A program made the position numbers and the translations under genes. Below are positions 47,065 to 56,324 of a DNA stretch of 64,000 nucleotides, piece after piece. This DNA is from an uncultured Paracoccaceae bacterium (lineage in GTDB: Bacteria; Pseudomonadota; Alphaproteobacteria; Rhodobacterales; Rhodobacteraceae). Positions within the stretch are counted from its first letter, which is position 1, and the number at the start of each line of letters is the position of its first letter. The DNA is taken from assembly GCA_947488605.1 (NCBI GenBank), contig CANKZJ010000002.1, positions 434,001-498,000 on the forward strand. The letters run 5' to 3'. A model generated the notes under the pieces. It worked only from the letters and a program-made list of their open reading frames with translations, was not told where the DNA came from and made no database searches.

Positions 47065-48246
47065 GTGTCAGAAGTAGAAAACCCAAGCAGGCACCTGATG
47101 TTGCGCGGCGCTATTGCGGTGGCAGTGTTTGGTCTTGTCATTTATTGGTTTGCGCCCAATGCCGAGCAAGACGCACCGCCTGTTGTTGCCGAAGACGTTG
47201 TGGCCCCCGATGCGCCGGAGGTTGTGGCTGATGCGGTTCCCGAGCCCGCTCAGGTACCAGAGTTTGATACTTTCCGTGTTGATCCCGACGGCGCAATGGT
47301 GATCGCGGGGCGCGCTGAGCCAAACCAAGTGGTTGATATCATCCTTGGCGGGGACGCGATTGAGCGGACGATAGCAGATGCATCCGGTAGCTTTGTCGCA
47401 CTGCCAATGGCCGGGTTTTCCGATATCCCTCGGCGGCTTAGCCTGCTTGCAGATCCTGATGGCGCGGCTATTGCCTCGACCACGTCCTACGTTGTGGCGC
47501 CAATTCTGGCCCCGGTCGTCGTTGCCGCGGCACCAGATTTGCCGCAACCGCAACTGTCTGATGAAAACACGCAAGACGTGGCAAGCGATGATGTGATGAT
47601 CGCGCAAACGCAAACGCCCGAGCCGCCGCAAGCGCCCGCATTGCCCGCGGTGCCTGACACGGAACAGACTATCGTGATCCCGACGCAGCCGACAGTCCTG
47701 CAATCGGACGCGGATGGCGTACGTGTTGTGCAAGCGGGCCCGTCTATTCAGGCCCCGGAAGCTTCCAAAAACGTGGCGCTGGATGCAATCACCTATGACC
47801 CCGACGGCGAAGTGCAACTTTCAGGCCGCGCGATAGGTGACGGTGAAGTGCAGATCTATATCAATAACGAACCTGTCTCGACGTCTGATGTCACGCAGGG
47901 CGGCGATTGGCGCATTGATCTGCCCGAGATTGACACGGGCCTCTACACGCTGCGCATTGATGAATTGGACACCGAGGGAGACGTCGTATCCCGTGTCGAA
48001 ACGCCATTTAGACGCGAAGAACCCAGTGACGTGGCGGCCGTGCTTGCCGAAGAAACCTCTGTTGAAGGTTTTGAGGTTGCGGTGCGAACGGTGCAGCCTG
48101 GATCAACCCTTTGGGCGATTGCGGAAGAGAGCCTTGGAGACGGTATTCGTTTCGTCGAAGTCTTTGAAGCGAACCGCGATTTGATCCGTGATCCCGACCT
48201 CATTTACCCCGGTCAGATATTTCGGATGCCCGAGGTGTCGCAGTAG
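47065..48246 (+). CDS. LysM-domain membrane-anchored protein
   Basis: A 393-aa product with an N-terminal membrane helix (about residues 12-29), a long acidic Pro/Ala-rich region, two Ig-like or carbohydrate-type beta domains (near 70-115 and 238-320) and a C-terminal LysM domain (about 340-390, TVQPGSTLWAIAEE...YPGQIFRMP) that should bind peptidoglycan. It would link the inner membrane to the wall. The start is GTG at 47065 with AAAGGGA upstream. Confidence 0.85.
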   Translation: MSEVENPSRHLMLRGAIAVAVFGLVIYWFAPNAEQDAPPVVAEDVVAPDAPEVVADAVPEPAQVPEFDTFRVDPDGAMVIAGRAEPNQVVDIILGGDAIERTIADASGSFVALPMAGFSDIPRRLSLLADPDGAAIASTTSYVVAPILAPVVVAAAPDLPQPQLSDENTQDVASDDVMIAQTQTPEPPQAPALPAVPDTEQTIVIPTQPTVLQSDADGVRVVQAGPSIQAPEASKNVALDAITYDPDGEVQLSGRAIGDGEVQIYINNEPVSTSDVTQGGDWRIDLPEIDTGLYTLRIDELDTEGDVVSRVETPFRREEPSDVAAVLAEETSVEGFEVAVRTVQPGSTLWAIAEESLGDGIRFVEVFEANRDLIRDPDLIYPGQIFRMPEVSQ

Positions 48247-48311
48247 CGCCAAACGCTCTGGTCATCCCTGCAACCACCGCTTAGGAATGGAAGCCGAAGT
48301 CGGGGGTTTCT

Positions 48312-50132
48312 ATGCGCGGTCTATCCAAAACTGATGCCAATCTGAATGATGCTCAAATCCAGGGATGGGGCGTCATCAAGAGGGTTGTGCCCTACCTGTG
48401 GCCGGACGGTGAAAACTGGGTCAAGCGCCGTGTGGTGATAGCGCTGGTGGTTTTGGTGTTGTCCAAAGTGATCGCGGTCAGCACGCCTGTTTTATACAAA
48501 CAAGCGGTCGATGCATTGGCGCCAGATGGCGCTTCTGCTGCGACGATCTTAGGTTTTGGCGCTGTTGGTTTGACACTTGCGTATGGCTTTGCACGGCTGA
48601 TGACGGTTGGTTTTCAGCAATTGCGCGATGTTGTGTTCACGCAAGTGGGGCAACGCGCGCTGCGACAGCTTGCACTCGAGACATTCACGCATATCCACCG
48701 CCTTTCCATGCGCTATCACATCACCCGCAAAACGGGCGGTCTGTCGCGGATTATCGAGCGCGGTGTGAAAGGCGTAGATTTCTTGCTGCGCTTTTTGTTG
48801 TTCTCTATCGGGCCTTTGGTGCTCGAACTGCTGATGATCGCGGTCATCTTGTTTTTCTTGTTTGATGTCTGGTACTTGGCCGCTGTCGTTGTGACCATCG
48901 CGCTTTATGTGTGGTTTACATTCAAGGTCACGGAATGGCGCGTCCAGATCCGTAAGGAAATGAATGACCAAGACACCGATGCCAACCAAAAGGCGATCGA
49001 CAGCCTGCTGAACTTTGAAACGGTCAAGTATTTCGGCGCAGAGCGTTGGGAGGCAGACCGCTACGACGTTGCGATGGCGCAGTATGAAGATGCGGCAATC
49101 CGCACCAACTATTCGCTCGCATTCTTGAATTTCGGTCAATCTGTTTTGATCACGGGCGGTTTGGTCGTCGTGATGGTGATGGCTGCGATGGGTGTCCAGC
49201 AGGGTGATTTGACGGTGGGCGATTTTGTCATGGTGAACGCCTATATGATCCAAATTACGATGCCGCTTAACTTCCTCGGCACTGTTTACCGCGAAATTCG
49301 CCAAGCGCTGATCGATATGGGTGATATGTTTGATTTGCTTGAACAACCCGCCGAGGTGCAGGACAAGCCGGGCGCACGTGATTTGCAGGTTAATGGTGGC
49401 CGGGTATCGTTACAAAATGTTGAATTTGGGTATGACATGGAACGCCCGATCCTCAAAGGTGTCAGCCTTGACGTGGAACCGGGACAGACCGTCGCAATTG
49501 TTGGCTCATCTGGATCTGGAAAGTCGACCATCGGGCGTTTGTTGTTCCGGTTTTATGATGTCGGCAGCGGTGGTTTGCTGATTGACGGACAAGACGTGCG
49601 CGACGTGACACAAGTCAGCCTGCATGCGCAAATTGGGGTCGTGCCACAAGATACCGTGCTCTTTAACGACACTGTGCATTACAACATCGCGTATGGGCGA
49701 CCAACTGCCAGTGAGGATGATATTATCGCGGCGGCGAAAGCGGCGAAAATCCATGACTTTATTCAAAGCCTGCCGGACGGGTATCAGACCACGGTCGGTG
49801 AACGCGGGCTCAAGCTTTCGGGTGGTGAAAAACAGCGGGTTGGTATTGCGCGGACACTGTTGAAGAACCCGCCGATCTTGTTGCTGGACGAGGCGACATC
49901 AGCGCTGGATACCGAAACCGAAATGGAAATTCAGGCCGAGTTGAAAGCGATGGGCGAGGGGCGCACCGTAATCACCATCGCGCACCGTTTGTCGACTATT
50001 CAAGATGCCGACCGGATTGTTGTCCTTGAGAACGGCGTGATCGTCGAAGAGGGGCGTCATGATGACCTGCTTGCAGCCGAAGGCCGCTATGCGCATCTAT
50101 GGAACCGCCAGTCAGAGGATGAATTGGTTTAA
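48312..50132 (+). CDS. Atm1-type ABC exporter
   Basis: A 606-aa half-transporter with six membrane segments (about residues 38-320) and a C-terminal ATPase: Walker A GSSGSGKST, signature LSGGEKQRVGIAR, Walker B ILLLDEATSALD and H-loop IAHR. The GGLSRIIERG and NFETVKYFG stretches and overall layout match Atm1/HMT1 exporters, which move glutathione-linked sulfur or metal species out of the cytoplasm. It follows the LysM gene by 65 bases. Confidence 0.93.
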   Translation: MRGLSKTDANLNDAQIQGWGVIKRVVPYLWPDGENWVKRRVVIALVVLVLSKVIAVSTPVLYKQAVDALAPDGASAATILGFGAVGLTLAYGFARLMTVGFQQLRDVVFTQVGQRALRQLALETFTHIHRLSMRYHITRKTGGLSRIIERGVKGVDFLLRFLLFSIGPLVLELLMIAVILFFLFDVWYLAAVVVTIALYVWFTFKVTEWRVQIRKEMNDQDTDANQKAIDSLLNFETVKYFGAERWEADRYDVAMAQYEDAAIRTNYSLAFLNFGQSVLITGGLVVVMVMAAMGVQQGDLTVGDFVMVNAYMIQITMPLNFLGTVYREIRQALIDMGDMFDLLEQPAEVQDKPGARDLQVNGGRVSLQNVEFGYDMERPILKGVSLDVEPGQTVAIVGSSGSGKSTIGRLLFRFYDVGSGGLLIDGQDVRDVTQVSLHAQIGVVPQDTVLFNDTVHYNIAYGRPTASEDDIIAAAKAAKIHDFIQSLPDGYQTTVGERGLKLSGGEKQRVGIARTLLKNPPILLLDEATSALDTETEMEIQAELKAMGEGRTVITIAHRLSTIQDADRIVVLENGVIVEEGRHDDLLAAEGRYAHLWNRQSEDELV

Positions 50133-50155
50133 CGAGGGTGATCTTGTGATACCGC

Positions 50156-50278
50156 CTACGACGACAGATAGGCCCAAAACGCAAACATGATAACCAGAAC
50201 CAGCACGACTTGTAGCACCATAGCCCTGATCAGAAATTTCGAGCGTTTCAGATCTGCCTCGACATCAATCTTTTTCAT
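50156..50278 (-). CDS. 40-aa membrane microprotein
   Basis: On the minus strand ATG at 50278-50276 opens 40 codons to TAG at 50158-50156. It starts MKKIDVEADLKRSKF, a charged cytoplasmic head, followed by one long hydrophobic helix (about residues 16-38) and a short tail. That is a classic single-pass microprotein. The ribosome binding site is weak. It lies downstream of the Atm1 gene on the opposite strand. Confidence 0.55.
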   Translation of the reverse strand: MKKIDVEADLKRSKFLIRAMVLQVVLVLVIMFAFWAYLSS

Positions 50279-50421
50279 GGCCTGTCTTTCTGTGTGGAAC
50301 GGGTTGAGCGCGCTCAAGTAGATAAACTTAAGCGGCTAGAACCTAAGCTTAACGCAATTCGCGGTCATGGTCCATTGAAGGCCCGGTGCTGCGCGATGAT
50401 CGTGATCACACGCCGAAACAG

Positions 50422-50450
50422 AAAAAAGGCCCGCGATTGGCGGGCCTTTT
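50422..50450 (-). terminator. Rho-independent terminator after the RND permease gene
   Basis: AAAAGGCCCGC (50424-50434), loop GATTG, GCGGGCCTTTT (50440-50450) is an 11-bp stem. On the minus strand the stem is followed by a run of U, just after the permease stop at 50452; it could also work toward the plus side. Confidence 0.85.
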
Positions 50451-50451
50451 G

Positions 50452-53400
50452 TTATTCTGCTGCGCGCATCGTCTGCGTAAGCGGAAGAGGTGGCACGGGT
50501 ACGGCGTCTTCGTCATCCCAGATGAACTCTGGCGTGCGGATCTTTTGTGCTTGCCTGCGCAACGCCCAATCGCGGGCCGCACGACTGCTACGACCCATTG
50601 AGAGCTTGGCAAGCAGTTGTGCGAACCATTGCACATAGGTCACAAACCAGACCCGAATTGCGAGCATTGATGGTGTGAACACCAGCGTCAGCATCGTCGC
50701 AATCCCAAGGCCAAAGACGACAGCTGTTGCAAGTTGCTTCCACCACAAGGCGGTCGGGCTATCGATCGAATACCCACCATTCATGAAATCAAGGCTGAGC
50801 CCGAACATCATGGGCGCAAGGCCTGCCATTGTGGTGATGGTAGTCAGTAGAACCGGACGAATACGCGCTTCGGCCGTGCGCGTGATCGCCTCGGTGCGCG
50901 GCATGTATTTGCTGTATTCCTGATAGGTATCGATCAAGATGATGTTGTTGTTCACCACGATGCCAGCCAAGGCGACAATGCCGGTGCCTGTCATGATGAT
51001 CGAAAACGGCTGATCCATCACTAGCATGCCGACCAATGAGCCGGCAGTCGACATCACAACAGCCATCAGAACGAGGATCGAGTTATAGATGCTGTTGAAC
51101 TGCGCCAGCAAGATAATGAACATCAAGCCAAGCGCGCCCATAAACGCTGTTTGCAAGAACGCACCCGACTCGGCTTGTTCTTCTTGGTCGCCAGTCCATT
51201 CCCAATCGATTGATGCGGGCAGGGGATCAGTTTCCAACCATTCAGTTAGCACCGCGATACGCTCGTTTGCGTTCAAGGGTGCCTCGGATGTGTCGCCATT
51301 ATTGACCAGCTCGGTCAGCCCGACGGACGTGGTGTCACCCAGTAGTGTAACGACATCGTACCGGTCCATCCCAAGGGCGTCTTCGCTAACGACTTTGACA
51401 ATCGCTGCGGGCTCACCATCGACGGTCAGGTTTGTCAGGCCAGCCTCGACGCCTGCTTTGACGTCAAAATAGCGTTGCTGATCAATGCGGTCGATCTGCG
51501 CCAGCTTGCTAACCGGCGTCCGCGTCGTGAAGCTGGAAAGCGGGACCAACCCGGATGACGTGCGAACCTTAAGGTTATCAAGCGTCGACAAAACGCGGTC
51601 TTCATCGGGCAGACGCACACGAATATCGATCTCATCATCGCCTGTGGCGGGGGTGTAGCTATCAAGGTAGATGCCGCGCGTCACCAGTTGCACCATCGCG
51701 CCAACCGTTGCGACATCAGCACCGAAGCGTCCGGCTTTTTCCACGTCCACATCGATCTGCCAATCGATGCCGGGCAGCGGCAGACTGTCCTCAATGGTGA
51801 TAAGACCCGGTGTTTGATCAAACTGTGCACGTGCAATAGCGGTCGCTTCCAGCAGGTCGTCCCAACTGTTGCTTTTCATGCGCAGATGAACGGGTTTGCC
51901 AGAGGCAGGACCGCGGGCTTGTGCAAGGATTTCGGTCTGAATACCGGGGATCGTATTTAGCTCCGCCTGTAATTCCGCCAAGACAACATCGCCATCAAGC
52001 TCTGCAATGCCAGCGCGGTCTTCCCAGGGAATTGTTTCAAGCTGTACCTGACCGATTGTATCGCTGGGTGTGCTGGCACCACTGGAATCGGTATTTAGCC
52101 CGCCATCGCCCGCGAATGAAAACGCAGTGATCACGCCGGGGTGGGCCAGCACGATATCTTCGGCTTGCCGGACCAGTGCGTCTTTTTCCTCGAGCGACAG
52201 GTTACCGCGCGCGCGCACATAGACGATCGCTTGCTCTGGCTCGGATTCAACAAAGAACTCAACCCCATTGTTGTTCGCGCCGTAGTAGCCAAAGATCGAA
52301 AAGACGATGAACACCACCGCACCGACTGTGACCAATGGCATCACCGGGTTACCCGCGATGAAGTTCATGAAATGCCCAAACGGGGTGCGGCGGTAGCCTG
52401 CTTTGATGGTTTTCGCTTCACGCTCGATTTTTGCAGCGCCCATTGTGATCGACAAAAGGAAGGCACCTATCAAGAAAAGCAGCATGCCGGGCAGCGACGC
52501 ACTTAGTCCGTCTGTTTGCACGGCCTCTCCGGTCAGGTAGCCGGGGTTCAACGTTAGCATCGCGCCAGTGAACACAACCATAACAGCCGGAAGGACCAAA
52601 AGCGCCCGCACGAACCACGGCAGACGGGCACGCAACGCGTCAGAAGCATTGCCGAACATGCGGCTCATACGGCCAGTGACACCGCCCATGACCGGCAAAT
52701 AAACCAAGGCCACAACCAAAGAAGCCGACAGCACAAAGATCAACGTGACCGGCAACATCCCCATGAATTGCCCCGGCACGCCGGGCCAGAACAGCATAGG
52801 CAGGAATGCGCAGAGCGTCGTTGCGGTAGAGGATATGATGGGCCAGAACATGCGCTTTGCCGCCTCGACATAGGCATGCATCGGTCCAGTGCCTTCTTTG
52901 ATGCGTTTGTCGGCGTATTCGACAACGACAATGGCACCGTCCACCAACATACCCACCGCAAGGATCAGACCGAACATGACGATGTTGGAAATGGTAATTT
53001 CCATGACCGCAAGCAGCGCGAAACATAACAAAAACGAGGTCGGAATTGCAAAACCAACCAGCAGTGCAGGGCGCGTACCCAAAGCGGCCAAAACAACGAT
53101 CATGACAAGCGCGATAGCCGTCAGCACGGACCCCTCAAGCTGGCTGACCATGGATGCTACGTTGCGCGACTGGTCGTTGGAGGTGCCAACTTGGATCGCG
53201 GCTTGCAACTCTGGTGACCAGCTGGCGCGTTCTTCTGCGACGACCTCACGGACAAGGGCGGTGGTATCAATCAGATTGAAACCTTTGCGTTTCACAACCT
53301 GCAAAGCGACCGTGTTCACCCCGTTAAAGCGTGCTGTTCCAAGGCGGTCCTCGAATGTCAGGCGGATGGTGGCAAGATCACCCAGCGTGATCACGCGGTC

Positions 53401-54144
53401 ACCGTTGGTTTTCACAGGCAGGTTGTAGACGTCTTGTGCTTCGTCAAAAGACGACGGAATTTTGACTGCAAACGTGCCTTGTGCCGTTTCGACTTCACCG
53501 GCGGCGATCAGCAAGTTGTTGTTTGTGACAACACCGATCAATTCGCCAGCCGTGACGTTGTAGGCTTCCAAACGTAGCGGATCGATGACGACTTCGAGCA
53601 TCTCATCACGTTGACCGGCAAGACCTGCCTCAAGAACCGCTTCGAGCCCTTCAATGCGATCTTGCAAGTCTTTCGCCACGCGCAGCAGCGTGCGTTCGGG
53701 CACTTGACCCGTCAGGTTCACGATTACAATTGGGAATTCAGAGAAGTTAATCTCATTGATGGAATACTGATCCGCACCATTGGGAAACTGCGCTTGGGCG
53801 TTGTTCATCGCCGATCGGATATCCGCGAGGATTTTGGTCTTATCCCATCCAAATTCGAATTCCAGCGCGACGCCTGCATAGCCTTCGGCAGCGGTCGCTG
53901 ACATCGTTTTTAGCCCGTCGAGATCAGAAAGTTCCGTCTCCATTGGTTTGACAAGTAGCGTTTCGCTGTCTTCAGCCGAGATACCCGGAAAGGGGACAGA
54001 GACGAAAATCGCGGGGATCTCAATATCAGGTTCGCCTTCTTTGGGCAGGCCAACATAGGCCATGCCACCCGCCAAAAGAGAGAGGCCGATGAAAGCCAGA
54101 ACCATACGCGCCCGCGAGGCTGCCCAGTCAACTAAACCTGTCAT
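50452..54144 (-). CDS. RND efflux transporter permease (AcrB/HAE1-like) with inner insertion
   Basis: A 1230-aa inner-membrane proton-driven efflux pump. It has the typical first helix and periplasmic porter domains, the VGMLVDGAIVVVEY helix-4 motif with its Asp, and a second transmembrane block ending GMLVMDQPFSIIMTGTGIVALAGIVVNNNIILIDTY. It is about 180 residues longer than AcrB: between the two halves (about residues 505-630) lie extra hydrophobic segments. The start ATG at 54144 overlaps the stop of the adaptor gene. No TolC-type gene is adjacent, so an outer channel comes from elsewhere. Substrate unknown. Confidence 0.92.
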   Translation of the reverse strand: MTGLVDWAASRARMVLAFIGLSLLAGGMAYVGLPKEGEPDIEIPAIFVSVPFPGISAEDSETLLVKPMETELSDLDGLKTMSATAAEGYAGVALEFEFGWDKTKILADIRSAMNNAQAQFPNGADQYSINEINFSEFPIVIVNLTGQVPERTLLRVAKDLQDRIEGLEAVLEAGLAGQRDEMLEVVIDPLRLEAYNVTAGELIGVVTNNNLLIAAGEVETAQGTFAVKIPSSFDEAQDVYNLPVKTNGDRVITLGDLATIRLTFEDRLGTARFNGVNTVALQVVKRKGFNLIDTTALVREVVAEERASWSPELQAAIQVGTSNDQSRNVASMVSQLEGSVLTAIALVMIVVLAALGTRPALLVGFAIPTSFLLCFALLAVMEITISNIVMFGLILAVGMLVDGAIVVVEYADKRIKEGTGPMHAYVEAAKRMFWPIISSTATTLCAFLPMLFWPGVPGQFMGMLPVTLIFVLSASLVVALVYLPVMGGVTGRMSRMFGNASDALRARLPWFVRALLVLPAVMVVFTGAMLTLNPGYLTGEAVQTDGLSASLPGMLLFLIGAFLLSITMGAAKIEREAKTIKAGYRRTPFGHFMNFIAGNPVMPLVTVGAVVFIVFSIFGYYGANNNGVEFFVESEPEQAIVYVRARGNLSLEEKDALVRQAEDIVLAHPGVITAFSFAGDGGLNTDSSGASTPSDTIGQVQLETIPWEDRAGIAELDGDVVLAELQAELNTIPGIQTEILAQARGPASGKPVHLRMKSNSWDDLLEATAIARAQFDQTPGLITIEDSLPLPGIDWQIDVDVEKAGRFGADVATVGAMVQLVTRGIYLDSYTPATGDDEIDIRVRLPDEDRVLSTLDNLKVRTSSGLVPLSSFTTRTPVSKLAQIDRIDQQRYFDVKAGVEAGLTNLTVDGEPAAIVKVVSEDALGMDRYDVVTLLGDTTSVGLTELVNNGDTSEAPLNANERIAVLTEWLETDPLPASIDWEWTGDQEEQAESGAFLQTAFMGALGLMFIILLAQFNSIYNSILVLMAVVMSTAGSLVGMLVMDQPFSIIMTGTGIVALAGIVVNNNIILIDTYQEYSKYMPRTEAITRTAEARIRPVLLTTITTMAGLAPMMFGLSLDFMNGGYSIDSPTALWWKQLATAVVFGLGIATMLTLVFTPSMLAIRVWFVTYVQWFAQLLAKLSMGRSSRAARDWALRRQAQKIRTPEFIWDDEDAVPVPPLPLTQTMRAAE

Positions 54145-55379
54145 CCTTTGGCCTCTGTCCATGTGGGCGCGACACGCACACCGTCTATTACAAACTCTTG
54201 CCCGATGGTTATGATATCGATGGTTTCAGGTAAATCTGTCACCCAAACACCCTCGGCCGTATCGCGCAGCAGTGTCACGGGCATGAATTTTGCAACGTCG
54301 CCTTCGCTGACAGTGCGGACGCCAAGAACGCCGTCATCATCAAGCGTCAGCGAGGACTGGGCGATTAAATGCGCAGTCCGCCCCTCGGACGCGATCAAAA
54401 TATCTGCTGTCAGACCATCACTGATGCTCAGGTCATCGTTGGCAACAGTCACTTCGACACGGAATGTCCGCGTCAGCTCATCCGCACTGCGCGACAGGAA
54501 GGTCACGCGCCCCCGAACTTCGCGGCCACTGGTCAGGCGTGCGCCGGCAATCGCACCGACACTTACCTTGTCGACGTCTGCCTCTGGCACAAAGCCGACA
54601 AGTTTGATTTCTTTAAGCTGAATGATCGTGGCACATGGTGTCCCGGGCTGCATCAATGCGCCAAGTTCAGCAGTATCCGTCTCCAGCAACCCAGAAAACG
54701 GGGCCGAGATTTCAAGTTTTTCGATGTCGCGCGTGGCCGAAGCAACAGCCGCTTGCGCCGCCTCAATACCGGCGCGCGCAGATACCACAGCGGAATTTGC
54801 GCGCTGGACACCCGCGGTTGCAGCATCCATCGCTGCTTCGGCACTTGCTAATCGTGTCTCGGAGGCAAAACCATCTTCGGACAGTTTGCGCGCCGCATTG
54901 AGGTTAATTTCGGCTTCGCGGACGCGCGCATTGGCTTCGATCACGCCTGCTTGTGCTTCGGGCACGCGGCCTTCAGCCTCGGCCAGGCGTGCACGGGTTT
55001 CTGCCAAAGTCGCTTCGCGTGTGCCGGGATCAAGGCGGCACATCACATCGCCTGCATTGACGAACGCGCCTTTGCGCAATGGCTCCGAGATCACAAGTCC
55101 AGAGGTTTCAGCGGCAACGGTCACTTGGCGCGAGGCCTCGGTTTGCCCGCGCAGGACGACAGCGCTGTCGATCGTTTGTGCAACGGAATGCATCGCAACA
55201 ACACCGATGAAAGATTCGCCACTTGTTTCGGCCTCGGTTGTGTTACTGGCCGTGACGTCATCCATTTGCTCTGTTGCGGCGTCACCTTGGGCAAAACCAA
55301 CGAGGGTTTCGCGCTCGAATACTACAAAATAGAGGCCTGCAAGCACCAAGACGGCTGTAATCACCGGTATGATTTTCAT
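54141..55379 (-). CDS. Membrane fusion (adaptor) protein of the RND pump
   Basis: A 412-aa adaptor with an N-terminal membrane anchor (about residues 2-20), a lipoyl half-motif, a long coiled-coil hairpin with Ala/Glu heptads (about 110-215) and beta-barrel and membrane-proximal parts. It joins the permease to an outer channel across the periplasm. The ATG at 55379 has GGTGGGAAA upstream; the frame opens at 55400. It is first in the two-gene operon. Confidence 0.93.
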   Translation of the reverse strand: MKIIPVITAVLVLAGLYFVVFERETLVGFAQGDAATEQMDDVTASNTTEAETSGESFIGVVAMHSVAQTIDSAVVLRGQTEASRQVTVAAETSGLVISEPLRKGAFVNAGDVMCRLDPGTREATLAETRARLAEAEGRVPEAQAGVIEANARVREAEINLNAARKLSEDGFASETRLASAEAAMDAATAGVQRANSAVVSARAGIEAAQAAVASATRDIEKLEISAPFSGLLETDTAELGALMQPGTPCATIIQLKEIKLVGFVPEADVDKVSVGAIAGARLTSGREVRGRVTFLSRSADELTRTFRVEVTVANDDLSISDGLTADILIASEGRTAHLIAQSSLTLDDDGVLGVRTVSEGDVAKFMPVTLLRDTAEGVWVTDLPETIDIITIGQEFVIDGVRVAPTWTEAKG

Positions 55380-55475
55380 ATCGTTTTTCCCACCGGGCAA
55401 CGCAAAATGGCGTCTGCCCTTATTACTTTGCTGTTTTTTCTACGTACAAGTCGTGCCGCAGATCATTCAATCATA

Positions 55476-55498
55476 CTAAACCATTCAGTTCAGTTTAG
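55476..55498. promoter_or_regulatory. Dyad upstream of the efflux operon, possible repressor operator
   Basis: CTAAAC (55476-55481), 11 bases, GTTTAG (55493-55498), with the inner repeat CAGTTCAGTT. It lies about 100-120 bases before the adaptor gene start. The form is similar to TetR-family operators that sit in front of RND pumps. No repressor gene is present within the window nearby. Confidence 0.4.
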
Positions 55499-55646
55499 CG
55501 GTGATGTGTCCCTACGGCAAGCGCACTTTTGCGTGTCACGTGCTGGATTTATGGAATCAGGCGTATCACCGCTCTTGTTCATCATGCTGGCTTCACGATA
55601 TGTAGCCGCAAGACGTTAACAGACGCGCCGGTAGTTGGAGATCAAG

Positions 55647-56303
55647 GTGAGCAATAACGAAAGCTTTATTGATGAAGTGACCGAAGAGGTTCGCCGCGAA
55701 AAGCTCTATGGCTATTTGCGTCGCTACGGATGGATCGCTGTTGCGGCGGTTCTTCTTCTTGTGGGTGGTGCGGCGTTCAACGAATACCGCAACGCTCAAG
55801 CGCGCGATGCAGCCCAAGCCACAGGTGATGCGCTACTATCAGCGCTAGAAGAAACCGATCCAGAGGCGCGTGTCGCAGCAATGCAAGAGGTCGCAGCAGA
55901 AGGGACCGCTGCTGCAGTAACGCGCCTGTTGCAGGCGTCGACGCAAGAAGAAGCTGGCGATATTGAAGGTGCTGCAGCGACGTTGAATGCGGTCGCAAAC
56001 GATGCGGATGCGCCGGAGATGTACCGCGACTTAGCGGCGATCAAAGCGGGGATGTTGCCGACCCAAGACGCAGACGCGCGCCGTTCAGCACTTGAGGCAT
56101 TGTCCCAGCCGGGGCAGCCGTTCCGGCTGTTGGCGCTTGAACAGATGGCCTATATGACATTGGCGACCGGCGATACCGAAGCCGCGCTTGTCACTTTGCG
56201 CCAGATCGAGGAAGACGCGGCAGTATCGCGTGGCTTGCTAGAACGCGTGCAGACGCTCATGGTGGCGTTGGGCGAACCTCTGCCCGAGCCCGTGTCCGAA
56301 TAA
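55647..56303 (+). CDS. YfgM/TPR-like membrane-anchored protein
   Basis: A 218-aa product with a short cytoplasmic head, one membrane helix (about residues 31-50) and a helical Ala/Glu-rich TPR-like periplasmic part. In E. coli the similar YfgM is a periplasmic chaperone partner of the Sec translocon encoded beside bamB. The start is GTG at 55647 with GGAG 6 bases upstream; a TTG at 55635 contains that site. It is followed after 21 bases by the BamB-like gene. Confidence 0.8.
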   Translation: MSNNESFIDEVTEEVRREKLYGYLRRYGWIAVAAVLLLVGGAAFNEYRNAQARDAAQATGDALLSALEETDPEARVAAMQEVAAEGTAAAVTRLLQASTQEEAGDIEGAAATLNAVANDADAPEMYRDLAAIKAGMLPTQDADARRSALEALSQPGQPFRLLALEQMAYMTLATGDTEAALVTLRQIEEDAAVSRGLLERVQTLMVALGEPLPEPVSE

Positions 56304-56324
56304 ACGCGCAGATTGGATCTGACA

